64,000 nt of DNA from assembly GCA_037903475.1 (NCBI GenBank), contig JBAJFG010000425.1, forward strand, positions 186,001 to 250,000. The letters are read 5' to 3'. Below the pieces are notes generated by a model. The model was not told the DNA's origin. It worked only from the letters and a program-made list of their open reading frames with translations, and searched no databases. The DNA comes from Ancylostoma caninum. Lineage: Eukaryota; Nematoda; Chromadorea; Rhabditida; Ancylostomatidae. Every line of letters begins with the position of its first letter. Within the stretch, counting starts at the first letter, position 1. Shown here piece after piece: positions 23,124 through 34,970 of the stretch. The translations under genes and the position numbers were made by a program.

Positions 23124-24041
23124 TGTTCATCTTCCGTCGTCATATTTCCTCAATTTTCGTTCATACATCTTATGCTCCACCTTGTTTTATATCACCAGTG
23201 TTTTGCCTTATAATTTACGTTTCCTTCATTTTCTTCGTGTTGCGCCTTATGGCGTAGTTAATAAATAAATAGAATGATGCACCAGCATGCGTCCGCAGCG
23301 CACGCATCTCGTCCGACCAATTCTCGCACTGGACCACGGTTTTACCCGGGCCTCAACCGGCCGCTGGGACATTGGATTTGATACGTATCGAATGCTTGCG
23401 ACAATAGCGGCAAAACGCCAACGACACATCTCCCTCAATCAATACGTACCATAACCAGCGTTGACACGGATGCAGCAACCAGAACAGCAATGCTTTTTGA
23501 GGAATGTAGCGACATTTTAGGTCAACTTTCAGCTGTTCCGTTCTAGGTTGAGAAGACAGAGAGGAGAGAAGATTCCTTAATTTGCCTCAAATCCCCATCT
23601 TGATCCTCATCTCTATAATTGTGGCACTACCGTTCGATATTCAAGAGTATGATATCTGTTAGAGTTACTGCCCAATATATTTATTCACAGCTACACTAAT
23701 ATGGGAAGAAAATGGGCGTCATCAGGTTATTGTAAGTCGTTGAAGGGTCCATGGCATATCAATATCAGAAAAATTCATATCAATATCAGAAAAATTATCT
23801 GTCTAAGCAATACGAGAAAAAATCAAAAGCTATCAATTGAAGCGCATTCAAGTTGCCATTTCCAAAGTAATTTTTTTAAATTTCGACTCATCGTGTCTAC
23901 CTAACGAATTTCCATGCATATGATGACATTCACAACAAAAGTGCAGAAACGCCATTGGATGCTATTGAAACATTAGCACATATCGTAAAAGAGCAGTAGA
24001 GAAGACTTGAAAGCGTGTGCTGCGATCCTCCTGTGGTCGTT
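23124..24041. other. Downstream spacer of the CAP gene
   Basis: No gene found. A 22-bp unit (CATATCAATATCAGAAAAAT) is repeated twice at 23755-23798. Confidence 0.5.
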
Positions 24042-26111
24042 TTACGGGAGGACACACAAATTATTGCTGCATGATGCTCCAGAAGGGCATTGGCTGCAGG
24101 GTTTTCCACGAATGTAGATCGGCTGACCAATGATGTTTCCACTGAAAGTCGATGATTTGAATTCACTGAATGCCTCACCGCTATAATGTTTACAACTTAT
24201 GAACTTACGCGGGGTCATAGTGACAAACGACATTCCATCTCTCTCCACACCTTTTCACCGCACATCCAATTTTCTGAGTGTTTGCCCATGCCATCTGAGA
24301 ATTTCGGATCATTCAACTCAGAGGAGATTGTCAGTTTTGGGAATTTTAACACTTCTCGAGAAGTATAGACGCTTCGGTCGCTGCGGTCAGGGCTGCAACG
24401 GTTTCGGTACGTATCGATTTTTTGCTGACGACAGCGGCGACAGCGCCGCTAGCGCTCAGCCCACAATCGATGTGTATCGAAACTCATTTATATCGCCGCT
24501 ACCGCAGCGACCTAAAACGCTGTACCTTGTGGATGGTATAGCACCAGGATAGGAACAACACTTACTCTGGTGAAAGATCGGATGGGCAAATACTGGTGGT
24601 GATCCCTGAACGTGACTGCCAAACCCAATGGGGTATCCTTTCTCACCTGCTTCCACCACTGTTTCACACCCTGGAAAAATCAGTGTTTTGCCAGAAGATC
24701 GCTACCCTTGAATCTACACACCTTCTCCATAGCTTCGACTCTGTCTTTTACACTGGAAACCGCTACCATGTGCTTGTTCTCTAAACCGCCTTGGATCTCG
24801 TTTGTAGCACAGCTCTGTGCGCGGTCTCTCGCGGCCACTTCTAAGGTGCAGTCGTACTTCTGAAAAGGGCTAGATCATACAGAAGATCTCATGTAATTCC
24901 TATGACATACCAGTTCAATCATATTGCTTGCTCGTGGCATGTGATTATTGTTCCTTTTTGTTACCTGTCCAGCAGCAAGAAGAGATCTGAAATTTTAATT
25001 GGTCATTACAAATGTAGTGCAGTTCCGAATGCTTGTTGTTCAGCTGCTTTCCATGAGTTTTTAGGCAAAAAGACTGATTGAGGGAATCAGAGGTGAGAGA
25101 GTTCCTATCTTTTTCTAGGTGGCAACCTCGTTGTGAACAGGACTCATACTCCAAAAATGCGTCACCCCTTACTGTGTTGTTTTTTACAGTCAATTAAATG
25201 GTGTTCTATGAGTAACAAACCTGCGATAGTTGTGCATTTCAAGAGCTTTCTTTCGTATTTTGTCATTTACACCGGAGTTCTGAGGACATATTTGGTTTAT
25301 ACCTAAAGTAAGTTACAGCTTGCATTAGTTAAATTAAGAAAGTTACATTATAAAAATTGTGCGAGACCTCTGACTTGCAAATTTTTTCTCGAGGCCTACG
25401 ACGGTTTTAGTCGCTGAAGCGGCTGCAACAGTGACTTTGGTACATATTGATTATGACTAGCGCGCCAGTTGCGACGTCGCTGTTGCCATCGGCAACTAAT
25501 CGATACATATCAAAGCTTGTATCCCAGCTACCGCAACGACCGAAACTGATGCCCTTCGCGAGGAGTATGGCAGCGAAGTTATTTCAAGACTTTTAGATTT
25601 CATGAAAAAAAAGAAGAGAAAAACACCAGTAGTGTAATGCATAGGTTTGTTTCTGCGCTACCGTGCATTCTGGAAGCCATGAAAATCTCACTGGGATCAG
25701 GGTGTCCGTTGGTCGTAGTTACAACACTTTGCGTCGTAGTTGTCACTGTGGTTGTGGATGAACTTGATTCTAAAGTTGTCTGAGTAGAACCGACGGAGGT
25801 ACTAGCATCTGTGGCGGAACTTGTGCTCTGGGAAGTACCGACAGAGCTGCTGGCACCTGTGGAAGCTTTCGTAGTCTGGGTAGTTACTGCAGAGGTACTG
25901 GTGTCTGTGGAGGCGGTTGTAGCGACAGAGGTAGTAGCATCTGTAGTGGCAGTCGTGCCATTTGCCGTACCGTTTCCTGGTTGAGCTGAAGCTTCTCGGA
26001 GTCCAAGAGCCTTAAGATGTTTGAAAAAAAAAACATTGAAGTAGGTTGACAAGTGTACAAAACACTTACGAGAAGAGCTACGAAGCTCAGGATAAAACGT
26101 TTCTGTAGCAT
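24042..26111 (-). CDS. Secreted mucin-like plus CAP-domain (SCP/TAPS, ASP-type) protein
   Basis: Eight-exon model: 26111-26070, 26010-25692, 25302-25221, 24986-24911, 24859-24722, 24670-24566, 24294-24209, 24141-24042. Phases agree at every junction, giving 315 residues. The signal peptide is split by intron 1 (MLQKRFILSFVALL joined to ALGLREASA). About 90 Thr/Ser-rich residues follow (repeats like TSVGSTQTT), a likely O-glycosylated stalk. The CAP domain runs from ICPQNSGVND to the end: MHNYRRSLLAAG, NMIELKYDCTLE, GVKQWWKQ, RMAWANTQKIGC and NVVCHYDPAGN cover the usual CAP blocks. A Cys-rich tail (GKPCSQCPSGASC) ends the protein. This is the Ancylostoma-secreted-protein type. Expected export is to the parasite exterior; the exact role is unknown. 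Introns 2 and 6 carry the same palindromic repeat. A TATA-like box lies 36-44 bp upstream of the start. Confidence 0.85.
24363..24545. repeat. Imperfect palindromic repeat in CAP-gene intron 6
   Basis: Arms share GTCGCTGCGGT and a CGATT block in inverted order around a GCGCCGCTAGCGC centre. Relatives are at 25393-25570 and, as one arm only, at about 43373-43400. Confidence 0.65.
25393..25570. repeat. Imperfect palindromic repeat in CAP-gene intron 2
   Basis: Same family as 24363-24545. GGTTTTAGTCGCTG on one side pairs with CAACGACCGAAAC on the other, and GGTACATATTGATT with AATCGATACATATC. Confidence 0.65.
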
Positions 26112-26146
26112 TGTTGCGAACGTATTCTAATCGCGATAGCCTGCTA

Positions 26147-26155
26147 CTTTTATGC
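26147..26155 (-). promoter_or_regulatory. TATA-like box of the mucin-CAP gene
   Basis: GCATAAAAG on the minus strand, 36-44 bp before the ATG at 26111. The same spacing is seen before 35717 (TATAAAAG) and, in mutated form (TATTAAAG), before the pseudogene start at 44531. Confidence 0.5.
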
Positions 26156-27962
26156 ACTCCTAGATGCATTGTGATCATAGGCTTTACGTTCGTCGAAAGT
26201 ACTTCTATTGTATAACCGCAAGTTTTTCATTTCTAAAAAAAAAAAACACTTTTTCACCACGCTATGGGTACGAATGGGTGAACTTTTTTGGTGATGACAG
26301 AGAACTGTACTCTTCTCACTTTGATGTAGTACATAGCCAAGTGCCAACAATGAATGTATTGAAAAGTGCTCATGTTTTATAGTCGTCGCCGTAGAATCTG
26401 AAAAATTTCACGGGATTTACGATATTTGCGTGATTTCTTAATAATTACCTCAAAACAACTTTTTTCGAGAAACTCTTGCACATTAATGTAGGGCAGACTT
26501 TATTTCAACGAGTTGTATGGCAAATGGTTTTCCTTCGCATCGGCTGTCAGCAGTAGTTTAACAAATTCAGTCATTACCCTGGCTCCGCCCACTAATTAAA
26601 GGTCAGTCGCTGAACACTCATGCTCAAATCGCTACAACTAATGGGAAAACTAATTTCCTGTCTTCTACATACAGTATATGTATGTGTACATCAACTCCCG
26701 ACAAACCTGTGCATGCGAAATTGATTAGAAGACTCCGGATTTCTTCCACTCTGAAAACATACGTAGTTTCCTAACATTTTTGAACGACAGAGACAAAGAC
26801 AGCAGAGAGAAAATGGTGGATCAGTGACGTTCGAGTTCTATAGCGAATTGACTTTAACTAATCCTTGGCTTAACTTCGAACAAGATTCAAGCAACGTTCT
26901 TCGTAAATTAGGAAGTTGCAGCAAAGAAACAGATTCTGACTTGAAAATTCATCTCTTCAGTATTCAACATTGAAAATTCCCCCTTCCAAGCAGTTTGTAG
27001 GGGTTCTGTTCTGGTATTTTAGTAGTATTTCTTGCGCACATTTAGGAAGATCCATGACATCCACAGAGATGACGGTACTTAGCACTTGTATCTGGTTGAA
27101 TATGCCGTCGTGTGTAATTTTTTTAAATTTCATTATTGGGCAATTCTGCACCTTATGTGACCGAGGGCGGTCGGTCCTCTCCAGCCTCTGCCTCCACCAC
27201 ATCCTACTACTACCAGTGTACAAGAACCCGGTGAAATACGCATTTGACAAGCATGGACCGTATGCCAAAGGAATTGACTGATTCTCCTTATATCGTCACT
27301 GTCAACGTCACGAGAATATCAACAGCGGAAAGGATGGAATTGCTGTATTGTGGAAAATGACACGATACGGCTACATTGAGGGGCAGAGAGCGCCTGCACC
27401 CCAGGGATGAGCGGATACGAGATTTTCCACGACTCGCATAACGGATAGGCCAAAAATTACCGAATAACGGATATCGGATAGCGGATAACGGATAAGTGTT
27501 AAAATACTACAGGGCACCACCTTCTACTAATATCAAGAATATTATTAAGATATTATTGATACTAATATCTAATATGTATGAAGAATTATAAAAGGGTCAT
27601 ACGACCTAAATATTGTGGATGAAAATTAGCACATGTTCTTCTTCTCGGTAACCACCAAATCCACTATTCTCAAACCGACGCTGAGTTATGAATATAGTAT
27701 CTAGGCTTCACGAAAACAACAGTAATACTTGGTGAATATTTGATAACTCGATTGGCACACTAGTTTGATAAGGTGATGCGTGACCAGGGCGTCATCTATT
27801 AAACAAAGCGCCGTAAGGGGGCTAGAGCGGTTAGAGATACGGGGCGGCACTCATAGACACCGCAATCTTGAGGAGCAGACTGTGGGGCGAAATGGCCGAT
27901 TTCCATGGACGCAGACACGTTCGTTTCGGGACTCGCGATTACGTCATTGCTAGCTCTCCCGC
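26156..27962. other. Upstream spacer, no supported gene
   Basis: Overlapping open frames at 26957-27268 (minus) and 26970-27281 (plus), about 103 codons each, show no known motif. At 27410-27500 there are six or so CGGATA hexamers (for example ATAACGGATATCGGATAGC). AT-rich sequence lies between. Confidence 0.4.
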
Positions 27963-28235
27963 ATGCACGAGTTAGTGGTTTCATCACCTTCGCTGGCGGT
28001 CTCGCCGCATAGGAGTGAGGGAATATTTACGAGCTTTCAGGCTGCACAATGTACGCAGCAGGAAGACCAGCCTTTCACTGTTACAACGCTGTGTGCACTT
28101 GCAGGAAGAAATGGACGGGTGTTAAGAGAGCTGCAGCGTCTCGGAAGCTTCGGTGAGGCTGGACCTACGCGGTCGCCTCGCCTGGTGGATGCTACTGTCG
28201 CATCCCCTGCTGAATTCCTCGCAGCGATTGTGTAG
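27963..28235 (+). CDS. Uncharacterised 90-codon open frame
   Basis: Starts MHELVVSSPSLAVSP and ends SPAEFLAAIV-stop. No signal peptide, membrane segment or family motif is seen. Composition (Ala, Leu, Arg, Ser) is more protein-like than surrounding frames, and an internal GCACTTGCAG could be a splice acceptor. It may equally be chance. Confidence 0.2.
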   Translation: MHELVVSSPSLAVSPHRSEGIFTSFQAAQCTQQEDQPFTVTTLCALAGRNGRVLRELQRLGSFGEAGPTRSPRLVDATVASPAEFLAAIV

Positions 28236-28330
28236 TCACGACATCCGTTCGTTTCGAGAAAGCTTCTGCTCTAACAAAGAGTAAAAGCCTCTGAATATGA
28301 AGGCATGACATTGTGTATCCAATCAACTAT

Positions 28331-29310
28331 ATACGGACACGGGACCAGCGATGAGAAAGGGCCCACCCTGGCCCAGTGATGCGGAGGACGCCGAGATACG
28401 GGTCCACCGATGGACAAAGGGCCGGCCACGGCCCAGTGTTGTGGAGAACGCCATGACACAGGTCCATCGATGGAGAAAGGGCCCGCCATGGCCCAGTGGT
28501 GCGGGGGACGCCAGCATGCGGGTCCACTGATAAAGAAAGGGTCCCCCGTGGCCCAGTCGTCTGGCGGACGCCAGGATACCGGTCCACCGATGGAGAAAAG
28601 GCCCGCCGTGGCCCAGTGCTGTGGGGAACGCCATGACACAGGTCCACCGATGGAGAAAGGGCCCGCCGTGGCCCAGTGCTGTGGGGAACGCCATGACACG
28701 GGTCCAGCGATGGAGAAAAGGCCTGACAGGGCCCAATGGTGCGGGGGACACAAGGATGCGGGTCCACCGATGGAGAAAGGCCCCCCCGTGGCCCAGTGGT
28801 GTGGGGGACGCCAGGATACGGGTCCACCGATGGAGGAAGGACCCGTCGTAGCATAATGGTGTGGAGAACGTCAGGATACGGGTTCACTCAAGTCCGATAG
28901 TTGAGAATGCCAGGATGCAAACCCGCCCCTGGAGAACGGATCCGGCTTGCACTAACTGTGAGGAAGGCGCCAGAATACGGGCGCTCTGATGGAGGAAGGG
29001 CCCGCTGCGGCCCAGTAGTCTGGATAACACCAGAATACGGGTCCGCCAATATAGGATTGGTCCGCTGTGACTCAGTAAAGTGGAGAATACCAGGATATGG
29101 TTCAGGCCTAACAGTGAAAATGGCGCCAGGATACGGGTCCACCGATGGAGAAAAGCCCACTGCGGCCCAGTAGTCTGGAAAACACTCGGGTACGATTTTG
29201 CCTTGTCCAATAGTGTGGGGAACGGCAGGATACAGTTCCGCCGATGGAGAACGCGTCTGCATTAGCCCGGTAGTGAGGAATACGCACGAATACGCCATAC
29301 GACGGAGAAC
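28331..29310. repeat. 60-bp minisatellite
   Basis: About nine well-kept units of exactly 60 bp (28331-28870), then degenerate units to about 29310. Landmarks in each are GGTCCACCGATGGAGAAAGG, GTGGCCCAGTG and GGGGACGCCA. Because 60 is divisible by three, long open frames run through it in several frames on both strands (up to 186 codons, 28327-28887 minus, with a 20-residue period such as PRRALSPSVDPYPGVPHTT). These are most likely not genes. Confidence 0.95.
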
Positions 29311-31596
29311 GAACTCCTCATGCTCATACTCAACTCATAAGAAGGACTTCATGTTTGGGCCCATTGGAAGATTGGTTCTGCTTCTTTACCAATTTTCTAG
29401 AGATTTGGCAAGTGTGAAGCGTTTGCACATGTCCCAAGTGGCTGCCCCACCCCACTTTCTAGCGTCCCGAAGGGGCGCTAGTCAATACAAAGATCCCCAT
29501 AACGAACTCTGGTCCTTCCACGGTTTCTTCTTTAGACCCACCGACAACAACACGACAAAGCTGTTTTTTTTTTGGGTGGGGGAGGGGTCACATATGCTGA
29601 TGCTTTGCTCAATATATCTTTTATGGAGTTCTGGTAAACTGACTGAATATTACGTTCATATTTACTCTTAAACACTATGTGTAAATAGATCCAAAAATTG
29701 GTAAAAACATAGGGGTAAATGAATAGTCGAATTGAACTTCGCGAGCAAGAAGGCGCCACTCATCTGTATGTTGTGAGGTCATCAACTTCAACTTTGTCAG
29801 AGGTCACAACATCAGTCAGCGTAAGAGTTGTTGATAATCCTACAGGTAAACAATGGTTTCGAGGTTATTGCCTCGATTGTCGGAAAACTCAGAAAACCTG
29901 AGCAAGAACCTTTCTAGGCGAGTACAAGTCTGTATTACCTTCTTCTACATCGCTTCAAAATTCCAGATCAGATATGAGGGAAAACGCTCGAGATCGCGTA
30001 TAACGAGGGCTTTTCTTGAAATGGAAGCTCTCCTCTGTTGGGAGCGTGCGAAATGAATCTACCATTGTTGGCCAAACGGGCAACCGGGTACGGACAGTCC
30101 GCTCATCCCTGCTGCACCCACCGGTGAGAGTGAGAACGTCATGGTACGGATACACCAGTCAGACAGGTGTTCCGCGGACGCTAAGATACTCAATGTATAA
30201 TACGCAGCAATGGCGAGTACAGTGAGGGGGACTCATTCTCAGAGGTGTGGGCAAGAATGCGTCGCCGAATTTTCGAAATTGCTTTAAATAAATGAAAATC
30301 TCTCATAACTAATTGCTTAGTTTCATTACTATTCTTCAACATTTATTGGAAGTGGAAAGGATACCAGATTTTTCAATGGTATGGTCTTTATGCGAAGGGA
30401 ACGAGGAGGAATTGTCCACGAGAACGCGTTAAAAAACGATGTAAGCTCCGTAAAGATTCTGTTCTCAACAGGTTCGCGACATCGTGCACGACCGGTCCAG
30501 CCTCTACTACCATCTACTAATTTGTGTACAGGTGTTCTACACAGGCGGTGGGCAGAGCAGTCTTTTTCCAAAATTTTTTATGAGGTGTTTCGAACTGCAG
30601 CAGCTAAAAAAACAACAAACTTTTTAAGAATCCCTGACAATAACAAATCTAAAGACAACAAACACGGGAAGAACTTTCATTACTTACGATCGACTTAATA
30701 AAAGAACTAATGTTGTACACGGGAGGAAAAATCAGGGTGGCGGTCAAGACGTACGCCGCGACGCGACCGCGCCGCACGCTTATGCTTCTCACGTTCACGG
30801 TGTTTCTTCAAATTCGACGCAGTAAATGACATTCCTGGCCACCTTCTCACAGTTTGTGGGTTCCGATAACATGCATCTGTCATACTCAAGCTTAGAAAAG
30901 TTGCCCATATCCACGCAGAACTGCTGATACCCTCGAAGACTGCAGCCGCGACACGCACATGAATCGACCAATCACAGACCAGCAGCGTACCTCTTGTCAC
31001 GCAGCCGAAAAATCACTTCTCCGCAGGACCAAGTGCATGACCGGTGTGGGTCGCGACGCTGCGCTCAAAATTGGCTCTGTTGCGAACGTGTCAATAATAA
31101 AACTCGGATTTTTTACTACCAAATAGGCGTTTCTGCATCTGATCCGGCATATCAAGGAGGGTTGACTGGGCTCCAACTGGCTTGTCTTAGCCAAGCACAG
31201 GTGAGGGAGTCACAACAGATCCCACTTCTTCTCTTTTTAGATGATATTTGCTGTTGTGAAAGTTGTCTGTATCAATTATTTCAGCAATCAAGCAACCTTC
31301 TGCTTATTTGAAGATGGGGCCTCACAAAGTATGCCATTTGAATTCACGAATGGGCTTTACTAAAGCATCGATTGCGCGTTGTACAAGGTGTGCGCTTTTC
31401 AATAGATTTATTCAAATGTACTACATCGAAATGAGCAGTGTACAATTTCTCTCACTATCAAAAAAGGGGAATGTGCCAGACGTTTTCAGAGCGTGATGAA
31501 AAATGTTTTTTTAGAGAAAAAACCCTTGTTATGACACAATAGAAGTACTACCAACTGACGCGGAGCCAATAACCACAATGCATCTTGATTGATATA
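29311..31596. other. No supported gene
   Basis: Contains the sequence AGCGTCCCGAAGGGGCGCTA at 29460 (related to a piece at 5155 and 18705) and several 60-105-codon open frames (30381-30698 plus, 30707-31000 minus, 30994-31311 plus) without motifs. A polypyrimidine-AG and GT pairs are present but I could not build a consistent gene. Confidence 0.4.
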
Positions 31597-32097
31597 TTAG
31601 GTTGCCAATAAGTTCGTACGGTTTTTCCCTAGTACCACTTAGGTTTTCCTGAAAGTCGATATCCACAGTTCTTCTTCTTCACATTTAGAACAACCCTTTG
31701 CGAAAAATCGTCTCAAAACTCTAGGAACTGTGCGCTCAGAACAAGGTGCAGCCTCCAGCCCAATATCGACCTCTCTGAAGCAGAGTTCTACTTCTACGCC
31801 GTCCCTTTAAGTGGTGATTCCATTTACATGCTGTTTTCATTGCCAGCAGTTTGAGCTGCATTTGTTCCACTATTGTAGTGGAACAGTTTTAGATGTCGGG
31901 GATGTACGCTGTTTTCGAATTGGGGGGGGGGTCATATTTCATGCGACAGAAAATGAGAAGTAGTGGGAATTGGGGGAATTGGTTATGATATTCGTAACGA
32001 GCAAACAAGATGACCTGTGATAGGCTGTCAGAATCAGTTCAAATCCTGGTAAAAAATTGAGTTGAAAAGAACCGCACGAACTTATTGGCCAACCCAA
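31597..32097. mobile_element. Mariner-type MITE, 501 bp
   Basis: TA at 31595-31596 and 32098-32099. Ends are TTAGGTTGCCAATAAGTTCG and, in reverse, TTGGGTTGGCCAATAAGTTC. No transposase frame inside. Confidence 0.85.
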
Positions 32098-32611
32098 TAA
32101 AAGTGGCACCGTCAGTATGCATGCGTAGCAATGCTTTAGAAACGTCTAGTTGTGAGCTTGCTAGCTCTACTCCTAATTTGATCTGAAGCTTTGCTAACAT
32201 ACCTTGAAAGGGCGTTTGTGTCAGCACATTGGGACCATTGGACGCGAAGAAGCTTCAGATCAGCAACAAAAAGTTACGTCGAATAGCACAGGCGCCCCAT
32301 AAATGCTACCACACTGCTGGCACTACGAATCGAAGGTAGCACGAAACCCTCCACAATTTCTGACACCTCTGCTGATACTAGTGGGGAAACTTCAGGAGAA
32401 GGTGAGATAACTGCGGTAGTACTGATGAAATTACTGATTTTGGTACTGACGGTACTAATTTTAGAGGAACAGTTTCAACCTCAACCTCCAGCGACGATGG
32501 ATAAACCACTAACGGTTCATCCACAACAACGGTGACAAGTACAACATAAGCTGGCATAGCATCGAACCTCGATCCTAAGTAGGATTTTCAAGGTTCGCCG
32601 AATCCACAAAA

Positions 32612-32824
32612 GTGCAGGAAGGACGATTCCCGCCGGATAACGGTGCGGATAAGACCGAGGACAGTGGCATCTTCTCGCACGCTTTCGACAGAGGAGCACC
32701 TCCATTCCAGGAAGTGTACCTCGACCTCCACGGATCTCCATTATGCGAGGGATATCAGCCGGTTAGTCGCGAGGCTACTTGGTGCGTCCCCAGGTGTCGG
32801 ATAGGCGTCCGAAAAGAGGAATGA
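32612..32824 (+). CDS. Possible exon(s), Cys-containing, uncharacterised
   Basis: Open frame QEGRFPPDNGADKTEDSG...PFQEVYLDLHGSPLCEG...EATWCVPRCRIG, ending at 32824. It is preceded at 32336-32560 by Ser/Thr-rich frames (STKPSTISDTSADTSGET; TVSTSTSSDDG) with stops and a GT donor (GAAG-GTGAGA). This could be a decayed mucin-like secreted gene on the plus strand, but I could not join the pieces cleanly. Confidence 0.25.
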   Translation: MQEGRFPPDNGADKTEDSGIFSHAFDRGAPPFQEVYLDLHGSPLCEGYQPVSREATWCVPRCRIGVRKEE

Positions 32825-33109
32825 GGGTCTTAAAGGTGAGCCAATATAAACCTTTCAATTACTTCGTGAAGTATGAATTGAAAATCCGTTCTCGGTGTAG
32901 AGAGGACTACCTTCTTTAAGAGTGCAGCCCGGAATTTTTAGTTTTTCATAAGTTATTAAATGGATCACTCCGGCGAAAATTACGTGAATTACGATTATGT
33001 TCATTTTATCGGTTTTCCCAAGTACAACTCATCTCTCAGATCTCTCTGAAAAATTGCATGTAGAGTGATGATCACGAAAATGTAAAAATGATCACAATTT
33101 TGTATTATA

Positions 33110-33796
33110 TTGGGGTGTAAAACTATGGATGTGCACTGTTTCCTACTGTCTTAATGTACTCGTTATTGACCACTTATTCTAGAATATTTGGCACATCCTG
33201 AAAGAGCAATTCATGCCGCATCTGAGCATATGTGAATTGTTGAATAAATTCCGATTCCTGTTTTTTAAAGAATTTTATAAATCGATCAGCCAAAATTATG
33301 GATTTTCCACTCATGTCTCATACGACTTCAAACAGGGAAAAACAAAAGCAGAATCGCGCACCACTTCATTCTGAACATTTATGGGATATTTGCTTTCTAC
33401 CTAGATCACCCTCGTGTAAAAAACTTCTTTAAAATACCCCGTCATTAGGTAACCGAACCGAAATTTCGAATGTCGATCGAACTTTCGATCGCCCTTACCT
33501 TCCAGTCCAGGCTGGGATGTCGTGCTTATGTTCACCATTCACTTGTTTCTATCCAAAAATCCTTTCTTGGATTAGAAAAAGTCCAAAAACTGCGTCGTGG
33601 TCGGATTTGGACGAGTAGCTATTTTGCCTCATGGCGCAGCGACTTCACTGAACGAGGTCCTCGTTCTCTGGGCAGAACATGGCGAAGGGTCACTGACACC
33701 TACCACGGATACATCTCGGACCGAGGTGTTGTATCACCAATTCTAAAATAATTTTTGTTCGGCCTACAAACGCGCATTTATAGTTTTACACCCTAA
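33110..33796. mobile_element. TIR element, TTGGGGTGTAAAAC family
   Basis: TA at 33108-33109 and 33797-33798. Ends are TTGGGGTGTAAAACTAT and, in reverse, TTAGGGTGTAAAACTAT. 687 bp with TA duplication suggests a non-autonomous Tc1/mariner type. The internal open frame at 33470-33751 has no known motif. Confidence 0.75.
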
Positions 33797-33910
33797 TATT
33801 TTTGAATACGTTGATTTTCTCCACGTTTTTTGCCGTAGGGTAAAATATAATAGTTTCCAGCATTATGAAGAGTATAGTACTCCTGTGAATAACCCATACA
33901 AGAAAAAGAT

Positions 33911-34125
33911 ATGGACAAAATAGAGAAGGTTCAAAATAACTTTACGAAGAAAATGGCAATTAGGGCATTGGGTTACAGTTATGAACAGATACCTTACTTT
34001 TGTACGGGCAGTATGTTGCAGCAGATTAGACCGCTCGAGGTTGCCATTTGACAGCCTAATGAATTTCTTGAAGCTTTCTATTCTTTGACTCTTGACGTCT
34101 GGGAAGAGAGTTCGGGATTCCTGTT
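33911..34125 (+). pseudogene. Non-LTR retrotransposon C-terminal scrap
   Basis: MDKIEKVQNNFTKKMAIRAL is the KIEKVQ..FTKR motif seen after the reverse transcriptase thumb in CR1/Jockey-type elements. PLEVAI follows, then a stop at 34049-34051. Residual similarity continues briefly in the same frame. Confidence 0.6.
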
Positions 34126-34714
34126 AATGTTTCTCAGTTGATTGGAGTTGTGTTCATCAACGTGTTAGATCACCAAGACTAGAAATTCTTCACAAATCGT
34201 TGCGAAGATTTTATTGTCATTGACAAGACGGTCACGGATCTTACACAACGGAATGTGTATTTTAGCAGCTGGCTAAACCCTTTCTGATAAATTTACGGAA
34301 CTTTTTCTTCACGTCTTCGACGAAGTTTTCCACCTGGAAATAGTAAAACTACACTTCAATAGGATTCAGGACATTTTTGTGCAGCTTTTTCTGTAGGAAT
34401 CTTTCAACACATTATTATAGTCTAAAAACTTCATGGGCAGAATCGCGGATCAAGCCGCGCGGGCGGCTGGATCTTGATGGCTGAATTTGGCCACCACTCT
34501 GCTGTTTTCACCTTGGATCCGTGCTTTTCAGTACGGTTCTTGATTATGCAACGTTTTTCTTCTTTCCGTTGCCATTATGAACCATTGTATTAATTCTAAT
34601 GGTCTAGTGAACCCAAACAGAAGAGAGGTGGACGAGTTCAACACTCACAACACTGCGCACACGTGCGACCAGGTCTGCGCTCTCACCGATGAATTTTATA
34701 GACTGTACGACCTA

Positions 34715-34970
34715 CAGTGGGCGTCAATGGTGGTGGCCCATCCGCGACCTCGAGAAGTATGCCGCGAAACCCCGCCGCGTGCACCGGGATCGGTGTCGTT
34801 TGCCGTCGGAATGCTATTCCTAGTCGCTTTTCCTCCCGATTCAATCGAAAACCTTAAAATCGGATAGAAAGTTGCTAGAAATAGCATGTCAGCAGCAGAA
34901 GACATCGGTTGTGACGCGTGCGGCGCGGTTGCGCTGCGTAGTCCTCGAGGACCTCCACTGACGTCCGCTG
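34715..34970. mobile_element. MITE, CAGTGG family, copy 1
   Basis: 256 bp, TA at 34713-34714 and 34971-34972. Ends are CAGTGGGCGTCAATGG and, in reverse, CAGCGGACGTCAGTGG. Inner arms share GCGCAACCGCGCCGC with the copy at 53230-53492. Confidence 0.8.

Noticed and set aside
25600..26178. 192-codon minus frame as a stand-alone GPI-type mucin
   Set aside because: The frame begins in the 5' UTR, reads through intron 1 and enters intron 2. The phase-matched splice to the CAP exons explains it better.
26957..27281. Two overlapping 103-codon frames on opposite strands
   Set aside because: Mirror frames with no motif, signal peptide or splice logic; neither can be preferred.
28327..28887. 186-codon minus open frame and other long frames at 28271-28856
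   Set aside because: All are read-through of the 60-bp minisatellite, open in several frames because 60 is a multiple of three.
28331..29310. CRISPR-like array
   Set aside because: Units are contiguous 60-bp tandem copies with no unique spacers, in a eukaryotic setting.
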